Assembly: GCA_030267565.1 (NCBI GenBank) | Contig: BRXU01000006.1 | Location: 298,001 to 362,000 of the forward strand | Origin: Pleodorina starrii | Lineage: Eukaryota; Chlorophyta; Chlorophyceae; Chlamydomonadales; Volvocaceae | DNA length: 64,000 nucleotides | Direction of reading: 5' to 3' | Program-made: the position numbers and the translations under genes | Notes under the pieces: generated by a model | What the model saw: the letters and a program-made list of their open reading frames with translations, nothing else | What the model was told of the DNA's origin: nothing | Databases searched by the model: none | Shown here: positions 43,930 to 64,000 of the stretch, piece by piece | Position numbering within the stretch: the first letter of the stretch is position 1 | How the letters are laid out: every line of letters starts with the position of its first letter

Positions 43930-44388
43930 AGCCCCCCCCATCCTCTGGCCCCTGCAAATGGTGCGTGTTGAAACGGTGCAGAAACGGTGGCCAGTCACCG
44001 GTCGGCCGCTCGCAACCAGGTCTTAGGGTTTTTAAGGTTTTAGTGGGTCTTGTTCCGGAGGGGAGGGCGGCAGTGCCCTGCAGGCACACTCACAAGCAAG
44101 CAGCGCCCCGCGCCCTCCACTCAGCTGCCGGCGCCCCGCCCTCGACATCGTTGCCCCACACCCCATTAAATATCATCCCAAAACCCCATCACGTCTCCCT
44201 TCCCCAGTCCAGAACGCATCGTGACCTCATTGATCCCCGCCCTTCTTTCCTCCATTCAGGGCAGTAGCAGCACTAGTAGCAGCACCAGTAGCAGCACCAG
44301 TAGCAGCACCAGTAGCAGCTGGCAAGTTCTGACCTTGTCTTCTGCAGCTCAGCCCAGCCCAGCCCAGCCCAGCTCAGACCGGCTTAGC

Positions 44389-55059
<10,671 letters not shown>

Positions 55060-57013
55060 CCTCTTAGCTCCGTCCTTTTTGCAACTTAAACGAAAGCAGG
55101 ACGCCGCTGCCAAACCACGCCTCCACAGGCTCCAGACAGTGAATGAATAAGCCCGAGACCGGAGAAACACCCCGCTTGCTGACAAAACCAAATAAATGTC
55201 TCAACAGCAAGTTAAAAGAGATGTTTAGCCATGCCGGCAGCCGCGGCTCAACTGATCGGTTGCGTATTGCCTATCCTGAATGGAAGGCGATAGCACGCTT
55301 CCTTGGGCAGGCTGCTGCCCAGCCCAAGCCCACACAAAACGTGTCTTTGACAGCAGGGTGAAGTTAATTTGAAGGAAGCAACGCCAGCGGACTTGGCCAT
55401 TCGAAAGGAGCACTTCGATGATGCCAGATATAGGTTGGCATACAATATAAGCTTATAGTTGGGTGTTGTTATACTTAGACTTGCGCTGTTAGCGTCGCCG
55501 ATTGCACTGAATGGCGTCTTCCGTCGCACTTCGTCAGTACAAGTCGCACGGCAACGGTGCATAATCGGTACGCAGCCTCTCCGCCATGCACCGTTCTCTT
55601 CTGAACGTGTCTTGCACGTCCTAATAACTTGTGCTACTCACCGACGGAATCCGAGTCACCGGGTGTGCGCCACGCCTTCGTACGGCATGGTATGCCTGGT
55701 GGTATGCTTTATTACTCAATGTGGAACATTGATGGATAACACATAAGCACGATCTATAACGGCTGGGGATTGTAAATGGGGTATGGCCTACTGTAGGACG
55801 CTAGGACCCACGGGGCCAGCGCGAGTCTACCTGGCTAAGTACGTTTCCTACTGAAGAAATCAACATTCAAGCACATCGCCGATGGTGTGCTGAATTGCCT
55901 TTTCTGCCCTGTTGAGGTCCACTGCCAAGTGATACCCTGTGGGCTTTTGCATCCCTTACGGCTGTAGACCAGGAGGGACCACGTGTAGACCATGCCTACG
56001 GTACTTCTGTTTCAGCCTACTACATTCACAGCGCATTCAAATTGGTAGTTGCGTACCCCGGTGGCATGATGGGCCACTCTCGGGTTTGGTGATGTCGAGT
56101 CTGAGGCGTAAGCCCATCGAATCTGTCTAGCCTGTACGGCTAGCAACCGATGTGAAAGTTGGTTTCACTTGTAAGCCCGAACGCTTTGTGATCCGCCGCT
56201 CGCCATAGCTGATTATGCACTCTGCCAGTAATCACGACATCCAGTCTCGCTTGATCACACCCGGCTGCACCGTCAGTTGGTTCTTGAGAGGGCATAGGGG
56301 TTAGCACTTCAAGCACTGTTGCAGACAGCCACAATTAAATAGCAAAGCAAAAAGCCCGTCGCCCCCATCCTCGCAGTACCATCGCTTAAAGCATGTAAGC
56401 CGTGTGCGCGACGCGCCCAATTGCATTGATAGGCCAAGGTTCCCGTGCCCAAACGGGAAACTGTCCGCTTGATACCACGCTTCCGAACGGGCGCGACACG
56501 GCACCGCAAAACAAACATTCAGTGAAGCCACCATGGAACGCCAAACAGCATAGAAGAGATATATACACGCCACCTAGCCAGGCTCCGTCGACCGCCATGG
56601 CTCCAGGCGGTGCTGGAGCCCCCATGACCGCCTTATATTGGACGTCGCACCGCCTACCCTTCTTGACACCCTTCTGAAGACGCATGACGAGAACGACCTA
56701 TGTGTCATCCCCCGCCCACGCCATCACATGTGTTACGAAGTTGCTGGCTAACACACAAGGTCAGGATTTCGACGGCGAACAACCGTGCCCTCCCCCAGCC
56801 GTCGACCAACGGAAGTAGTCAATAGGTCACAATTGCGCACGCCGTGTGATGGGCCACCCATGCCGCGATGCGGGCGAATTCCCCATCGCGACCTCCGTCG
56901 TGCTTGTTACCACCGTGATATGGTTTGTGTCACACAGTATGACCGTCTACGCGCCGCGCGAAGAATCTAAGACGCGCAGCGGCACTCACCGCGTTGCGCG
57001 CTCGCACGCCGAT
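55060..57013. other. Intergenic region between CDPK promoter and kinesin 3' end
   Basis: No gene recognised. The part next to 55060 should hold the CDPK promoter and 5' UTR. The sequence is less repetitive and less GC-rich than the rest of the window. It contains the 42-bp LINE-type 3' block at 56133-56174. Confidence 0.4.
56133..56174 (+). repeat. 42-bp two-hairpin block shared with LINE tail at 39460
   Basis: tgtacggctagcaaccgatg, tgaaagttggtttcacttgt, aa: same length and layout as 39460-39501. ctagcc/ggctag forms one 6-bp stem and aaccgat/gttggtt a second, the latter kept by G-T pairs where the sequence changed. The block ends in TGTAA. The DNA to the left has no LINE frame, so this may be a very short LINE end or a SINE sharing it. 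Confidence 0.7.
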
Positions 57014-57018
57014 TTACA
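57014..57018 (-). terminator. TGTAA polyadenylation motif for the kinesin gene
   Basis: ttaca on the plus strand, TGTAA in gene sense, about 190 nt after the kinesin stop codon. Confidence 0.5.
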
Positions 57019-57204
57019 ACTGCCTAACCTCATATACAAATGGGGACGCGCACCCCTCTTGAACCAACGTGGTTCCCTACAGCTAAGTCTGCCAGGGAGC
57101 GGTCGAGTTAATCGGAAGAAGCCCACCGCATACGCCTCCGGCACGCAACGGGCATTGCCGTTGCGTGCCCTATTCTGCCACAGGGCCAAGCGCAACCGGC
57201 ATGT

Positions 57205-60200
57205 TTAGTGCACGATGCCAAGCACGCGCTCCAGCTTGGCCTTCACCTCAGCAACCATGAACCAAGCGACGGTAGATGCGCGGTAGTACTCGTAGTCGTG
57301 CGCCGTCTGCGGATAGATGAGTGTCAGGGACGTCTTCACCTGCTCCATCTTGACGCCGGCCTGTGGGACAAACAATGATCAGGGCCCAGCCAGAAGGCGG
57401 TCATGCATGTAAAAAACTTCATACAAGACATTCAAGTCTTGAGGATGAAGTTGAGGCGAGCTGCTGAACGCGCGAGAGCAGGCACGCTCGAGGGCTAAGG
57501 GCAATAGATATGAGAGTGCTTCGCCGTGGCGAAGCCTGCATGCTAGGCATGCAAGCCTGCAATGCGTCACCCATCCCGCACAGCCCTTCGCACCTGCATC
57601 CAGCGTTTGAGCAGCTGGGGCCGGGGCACGCAGAACCCGCAGCGGATTCCGTTCTCGATGGCATGGTTGCACAGCGCGTACAGGAGGCCAATCGACATGT
57701 TCAGGCGGTCCACGGAGCTCCAGGTGATGGTGTTGTCCTTGGTGGACTCTGCGCACGCGAAAGGATTAGACGACAGGCAGGATGCCACGGTTTGGGACCC
57801 GGCCACATGAGGCGTAATCCAACTAAACGTTGGTGGCCGGCATGCTGCCTGCTTAGCGGTCGTCACTGCCTACTTCCTGTCAAGGCTTACCCGCAGCTGC
57901 CAACGCCTGCTCCTCCGTGAGACCCTCGGCCAGCGCGGGACGGACGCTCGTGTGCGGGATCTGCAAGCCCCACAGCTCGATGCGCTCGTCGACGCCGTAG
58001 TACCTACAAGCCACAGGTTGCTGGATGTGAAGAAGTGGCTTCGAGATAAAGCGCTTTCAGCACACGGATCCGCGATAAGGCCGTGCGGCAGCGCCTGGCC
58101 AGAAAAGCAGCCGGCGTCACTCACAAACGCAGCTGGTCGGATTTTAGTCCAGAAGCAGCCGCGACGCAGCCTGTCCCACTACATCATATCGAGCGCTGCT
58201 GCCCTAGCTGTCAGCAGCCTCACCGGAGGTCCTCCGGGTCGTCGAAGTCGAAGATACACGAGGCGATCATGTTGGTCCCGAACGTGGCCATCAGGCAGCC
58301 GACGGCGGGGCCCACGGCCTCCTTCATGGTGGACTCGCCAGTCGCTACGGTCAGCAGCGCAGCAGCCATGTCGCGGCCGGGGTTGACCTGCACGGGCAAG
58401 AGGGTCATCGATCCATGTTACGCAATCTATGCATGCACTTGTACTCCCGTCGTGCCATGCGCTTGTGGTGGAAGGTCAAGATGCTCCTGAGAATGCCCGG
58501 GAAACTGAGACTCCGGCCGCTTCATAGAAGAGCTGGGGTGCCCACGTGTACCTCTAGCCGTGCGAGCAGGTATGTCATCTTGTCCGACGCCGGGAGCGGT
58601 GTGTTCTCTGGCAGCAAGCTAATGACGTCCTTGAAGTCCTCCTTCGTGCAAGCTTTGAAGACCGCCAGCGTGTCGTGCTGGTTGACCTGCGGGGCCAGGA
58701 ACAGAACACCCAGGAAGGGTCTGGAACTGCACCCTGAACCCCAAGAATTACAGCTTCGCGTGAAGACGGTAACGCATCGCCCTATAAATCATATTTGATG
58801 TTACACTTCCATGGTACATAGGGTATCCATGGGACACATTAACCATGACCGGCCCCGACCAGCATATCCATCGATTAACACGACCCCACAACACGGCGGC
58901 CCCATTGAGCATTCCATCCGCGCCCGTACCTTGAACCGCGCCAGCAGCTTTGGAACCTCGCCCTCGTCCAACAGGTCATACCCATCGCCGCCCCCGGCAT
59001 CGTCACCAGCTTCTTCCGTCATCGCGCTGTCAAGAGGCTCAATCCCTTCCGCGTTGCCGCTGGTCCCGACCTCCTCGCTGCCCCGAGCTCCCTGCTCAAG
59101 TTCCGTGAGCGACGCCTCGCTGCCGCCGACGGCCGTCGGCCCACCGGAGCTGTCCCCCCCTGAGGCGAAGAACGGCACGGTATCGTCATCATCGGTGTCT
59201 GGACGGGATGAAAGTGGGCCTGTAACGACCACTAGGGCTGGAATACGGGTATCGACTTAACACATTACATCTCATGTGGTCCAAGCACTGGGCGCATGTG
59301 CAGAACATGTAAGCATAGCTAGGACGACTCCTCCGCTGGTGACTAACGATATGGGCAGGAGAGTTACGCACCTGGCTTCTGTGCCCTCCGGAACTTTGAT
59401 TTTGATGCCGCTGGCGCGCTCCCCTCGTCCGCCTTTCCAACCGACGGCTCCTCCTCCGCGAACATCGAGTCGTCACCATCGTTGGCCTCGCCACCCGCGC
59501 CATCCCCCGATGGGTCCTCGTCGGCAAACATGGACTCCTCCCCTTGCTCCCCAGCTCCATAGTCCTCCGTGCCGACGTCGCCCTCCCCGTCCTGCGCAAT
59601 GTGCGCGACCCGGCTGACCCTCAGCACCCAGCACGTTAGGCCATCCCTAGCTGCACGGCCATTGCAAGTCGCAGGCGATGCAAATCCCGAAACCGGCCCA
59701 CGCTCGTCTACGCGGGAGGCCATGTTGCAACCCATCTTTCTGTTTAGGGTAATTGCGCCGCGACGCGCCATGTGGCCAAGCCTTGGCTGCTCTTTTTTGT
59801 ACATATCTGTCAAAAAGCCATACTACAAACTCACTGCGAAGTCGTCCGTGCCGCCATATTCGCTGTCCGCTGCGCTGCCCATCCCCTCGCCTCCCCCGCC
59901 AGTACCCGCCTCTTGCGAAGCCAGCCATGCAGCGAAGCTGGACTTGCCCACAGCTTTTGCCGTGGAGGTGCCCGGCCGTGGTCCTGCACGCGTATGTCGG
60001 CGGCCACCGAGATCCATAAACAACATTAGCAACAGTGCTTAGCCGGGCATCCCAGGGTACAACGAAACACCCTTGGTTGTACGTGCATTAGGAAATCATC
60101 AAACCGCAATCCGGAAGCTTTCGTGTGGGGGCGGCGAATAGGACTCACGTGACGTCGAGGGCGTGCCTCCAGGGGACTCGTCCGTCGTCGGCGGGACCCC

Positions 60201-63200
60201 TCGGCTGCGGCTGCTGCTGGGCCGCACCGGGTTCGGCCGGCGAGCCGAGGCGGGACCAGCGGACGCGACGCCGGCGAGGCTATCCACCGAGCTGGTCATG
60301 TTGCTTATCCGCAGCCGGTTGCCAAAGCCTTTTAGCAAGTCGTCGCCAATGACCTGCAACAACGAAGACCGCGGCGGAGGCAGCCGGACTCAAAACGTGT
60401 AGGGGACCCGTAAGTAGGGGACCCGGAAAAGCACGTCGTTACTAAATCATGCGGATAAGTCGCCCGACACGCAGCTTTACGCCAAACAGGCTTACTTTTT
60501 GTATCCACAGTTCGACACAATGCAACCAGCGGGCTACCCACAATGTAATGCGTGCGACATCCGTTGCTGGACCGTAAAGTGCCAAAACCCACACCGCACC
60601 TGGTCAGTGGGAATGCTGGTCGCCGCGTTGCCGGCCAGTCGCCGCCGCAGCTCGTCGTACTGCGTGGCGCGGAGCCGCTGGAAGCCCTTCGCTTTCATCT
60701 GCTCCTCCCGCACTGCCGCGAGTGCTGCCGCCCGCTTCGCCTCCTTCTCCTTGCGCTCCCGGTCACGTCGCTCCCGGACCTCCTTCAGCCGCTCGTGGTC
60801 CTCCAGCAAGGCCTATTTGTATGGGGGAAACGGGTGATAACTGTAAACATGGGCGCGAGAGCTGCGCCAGCCATGCCTAAGGCGTGGCCCTATGTCTACC
60901 GCAGTGGCGTGCAGGTCAACATGGCCAGGAGCCTTCTAGCAGAGAAACCTTTTCTGGGCGTTTTCCACGGGTACACTTCCCAAACACCAATTCGCAGCTC
61001 GAGCGCGTGTGGTGCGGCCGTGAGGCCATCCCCCCCAAAACAGGGTCCAGTCAGAATGTATCATACCTGCAGGTGCATCATGCCCAGCGAGGAGCCCATC
61101 CCGGCTTGTGGGATAACTGGCAACAAGTCCTCCTCCAGCGTCGTGAACCTGCGGGCGTATGCCCACACACATTGCTCCGGTGAGAAGGTGCACAGAAGGT
61201 ACACAGCATACCGAACACAATACCCTGTTTGTACCGAAGACACGAGGATGATGCAGATGCCGATAGGCCAGAGAAACGGCAGCGCAGCGGTGTTAACACT
61301 CACCGGTTTGGTAACGGTTGGTTCTTGATTTTGCACGCGCGGTTCGCATACTTAAGCGTGTTGTTGGTCTCCTCGAAGTCAGACTCCGCGGGACTGATAC
61401 AGCTGATCAGGACTGTGAGGCTGTTACCGCCCAAAGAGTCCTGTCGCACGCAGGAAGCACAGGCCCCAAGTGACCGATTGTAAGGCTCTGTGTTAAGCAA
61501 CATGACACACCTAGTGTATGATGTACAGTGCCAGATTCATAGGGGGATGGCTCGCAGGTCAGGTTTCGCGGTAAGGATAACCCCCGCACTCCTCCCGCAC
61601 CTGCAATAGGCGTGTGAGCTTGGAATCGCGGTAAGGCACGTGGGTCGACTTCTTCTTTTCCCCCGGCCCCGCCTTGCCGGTCCCGGTGCCGTCGTCACCG
61701 GCAAGCGCCACGATGACGTTTCCGAGCGCCAGCAGACCGCTGCGTTGAAACCACGAGGAAATGATACCCAGATGTAGCCAGCGTTACGCGACGGCCAAGG
61801 AAGAATGCGGCTGCGATCGCGGCTACATACATGGCGGTTGGGACAGCTGGGTTCCCAGAACGATAAAATCTGCTGCCAGCCGCGTCAAAGGTACACCGGC
61901 AGTCGTTTGATAGTTTGGTCAGCGTTTTCCAAAAGTCGCTCATCGCGGCTTGTGGCCGCTTACAATTTCACAACTAGGAGCTGCGCGTGCCATTTCTGAA
62001 GACAGCTCAGGCAGGCTCCGTGGCATTAAGCTCGAGTCAAACATGGCCCCACCGCCTGCCGCAATCCTGACCCTTGACCGCCCGCTGATCGTGCACTCCC
62101 TCGGATGCGCTGCTGATGGCTGATGGCTAGGTGCCGCCGGAACGCATCTCCGGTCAGCGGTATGCCACAAACCTGTTGATGTGTGTCGCCTCCTTCAGCT
62201 CCTTGCCCGTCACGCCCGAACGCTTCACGCGCTCGCTACCCGCCAAATCCACGAGATGCAGCTTGCTTGTGAACTCGCTGGTGCGGACCTACGATGCGGA
62301 AAACAATCCCCCCGGTGCTGGCATGAATGGTCGTGCCCAAATCCGCAAGCCTGTAATTGATAGCTTGTCCATGCGGTAAACAGGCAGATAGCAGGCCGGC
62401 GAGGTCTTACCTTCGCCTTGAGGTCAGCACCCAGCTCGTTCAGGACCTCCACAATGGTGCGCTGCACTGTAATCGTGAAGATGGCGTGAGACCGAGAGGA
62501 TCTGCCCACCGGGAGGGGCACGGAACACAGTCAGTACCCGACTAGCCTAGAAACATATCGTCCCCAAGCTGATACCAGGTTGGCAATTCGTGCGCGGTAA
62601 CGGTGCAGGGCCCATCCGTTCAACTGAACGGTTAAGGCACCAGTCCGTGAGCTTGGACTGACCCCATGAAGCATCCATATTCTGATGACGCAACACAGCT
62701 CACTGATGCCTTGCGACACACAGGTTGGACGCATCCAACGATCCGGGCGTCATGTTTAGAGTCGCGCAAATACCTGTCGTTGAGTTTTGTGGACGAAACA
62801 GAGCGGTTGTCCATGCACATGTTAAAAAACGAGAGCAGGTCGTCCGCGTTGTGCACCTCCTTCTCCGTCACACCGACGACCTGGAAAGGCGTGCACAGGT
62901 GCAACCTTGATGTGACAAGATTGTTTAAAAACAGCCTATGGGATGGGTATAATCCCAGTCATGCCATTTACCTCCCTGGAGTCTTGTGCGGCGTCATTAC
63001 CGGGGCCCCGGCGGCTGCTATGATGCACGCATGGAGAGAATCCCATTCCCCCACGCAAGACATGTTAGGCAGCGTTCAAATGCAAGTGCACACAATGACG
63101 CAATTCGTACCTCTGGCACGACACGCGCGTCCTTGCCCACAGGGCGCTCCTGCAGCTTCAGCGCCGAAGGGTTCCCGCCCTTTCCGTCCCAGCCCTTCGC

Positions 63201-64000
63201 AGTGTCATCCCGCCCGCCCGCCAGGGCAAGGTCGCGCAAATCCTCATTGTATAGCTCCAGGCCGTACGCCATAATCTGCGCCGGGCAAGCCGAGTATGTT
63301 CACCCGATACTTCTACTGTGCACTGTCCTCAAGCGTCACATTGGCACCGTACGTCATAATTGGACAGACATCCCACGCATGCCGTAAACTGCTCGACTTA
63401 GGGCAGCATCCGCAGGCGGGGGCCCTTGGATGGAACTACTGTGGGGGTTTGCTCTTCCGGAGGCCGTGGCTCTATCGGACCAGGCGTGCGTCCACGCCGT
63501 GTGACCCCCTACCTGCGTTTTCTCTCCGGGCTTCTCCTTTTTGCGAATTGCCTCCGCGAGTGCAAAGATGTGGCGAATTACCCGTGGCGTGACACCTATC
63601 GCAAGGCAGGCACACGCGCTTTGAAAAACATGGTCCTCAATATGCACAGGTAGCCAGGAACAACACCTCACCCTCCTCAACGATGCCATATAAGCCCTGC
63701 CCTCCGGCCATGGTATGCGTCTTGCCCGAACCGGTCTGGCCGTAGGCAAGCACGGTGGCATTGTAACCCTGCGTTTGTGCGAGCTCCAAGTTTAAAAAGC
63801 TGAGCGGAATTGAAATCAGCGGGACCATTCGTAAGCCAAGGTACCTTGAACACAGCCTCGACCAGCTGCGCGACGCAGTCTTCGTAAATTGCGTCTGAGG
63901 TTACGTCCTGGCCGTAACGACGATCGAAAGCATACCCCTTGGCGGTTGCGCCTCTGAGCTGCAGCAGCGTATTCTTATCCACCGCCTGCAGCAAATGCAT
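57205..64000 (-). CDS. Kinesin-4-like motor protein, 5' end outside window
   Basis: A microtubule motor. Twenty exons join in phase on the minus strand: 63985-63845, 63768-63672, 63595-63513, 63275-63111, 62880-62774, 62501-62411, 62288-62173, 61739-61601, 61440-61304, 61148-61067, 60812-60600, 60353-60149, 59983-59835, 59591-59372, 59198-58930, 58686-58552, 58387-58224, 58003-57891, 57748-57594 and 57360-57205, about 978 residues seen. The motor has the P-loop [13 protein letters not shown], switch [12 protein letters not shown], switch [11 protein letters not shown], then [35 protein letters not shown] and [15 protein letters not shown], most like kinesin-4 (KIF4/KIF21). A short coiled coil follows ([19 protein letters not shown]), an acidic linker with repeated [18 protein letters not shown], and about 260 C-terminal residues I do not recognise. 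The first exon boundary at 63985 is a guess. Confidence 0.9.

Noticed and set aside
42783..44267. 494-codon plus-strand open frame
   Set aside because: Made of His/Thr/Pro runs from CA and CCA microsatellites, no domain or splice context, and it overlaps the likely CDPK 3' UTR.
55060..55191. Upstream ATG extending the CDPK by 44 codons
   Set aside because: The internal start gives MGICGSK, the expected myristoylation signal of CDPKs; the upstream extension lacks any family feature.

Overview
This looks like nuclear DNA from a green alga, most probably a volvocine such as a Volvox, Gonium or Chlamydomonas relative. The DNA is GC-rich and every convincing gene is broken into short exons with GT-AG introns. 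Introns are full of micro- and minisatellites, TGTAA polyadenylation motifs lie downstream of some genes, and the gene set fits (a RAP-domain organelle RNA-binding protein, a calcium-dependent protein kinase, a kinesin). Species assignment is inference. All exon models were built by hand from splice motifs, reading phase and family similarity, with no transcript evidence.

Layout. 1-3.4 kb: minus-strand BTB/POZ gene, 3' end not resolved. 4.38-7.63 kb: plus-strand phosphatidylinositol synthase (7 exons, one GC-AG intron), divergent from the BTB gene. 7.6-11.25 kb: no recognisable gene. 11.26-17.43 kb: RAP-domain protein, plus strand. 17.7-25.5 kb: tandem segmental duplication. Each unit carries a small J-like gene lacking the HPD motif and a charged 23-residue-repeat ORF. 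A 5'-truncated LINE sits in the first unit and a 116-bp SINE-like element in the second, each bounded by a target-site duplication and each absent from the other unit. 26.4-34.9 kb: intact class B DnaJ/HSP40 gene (10 exons), whose largest intron holds a reverse-transcriptase remnant. 35-44 kb: gene-poor and repeat-rich, with a fold-back element and a probable LINE tail. 44.4-55.1 kb: minus-strand calcium-dependent protein kinase of about 1,578 residues (11 exons). 55.1-57.2 kb: intergenic. 57.2-64 kb: minus-strand kinesin-4-like gene, 20 exons in view, with its start beyond the window.

The genes are unrelated housekeeping, signalling and cytoskeletal functions; there is no operon-like logic. 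The main novelty is (i) the duplicated J-like and charged-repeat gene pair beside the DnaJ that shares its exon structure, (ii) short dispersed elements whose mobility is visible from empty sites in the duplication, (iii) a 12-bp palindrome scattered through introns and exons, and (iv) two unusual protein architectures: a CDPK with a roughly 700-residue tail and a kinesin with an unrecognised C-terminal domain.
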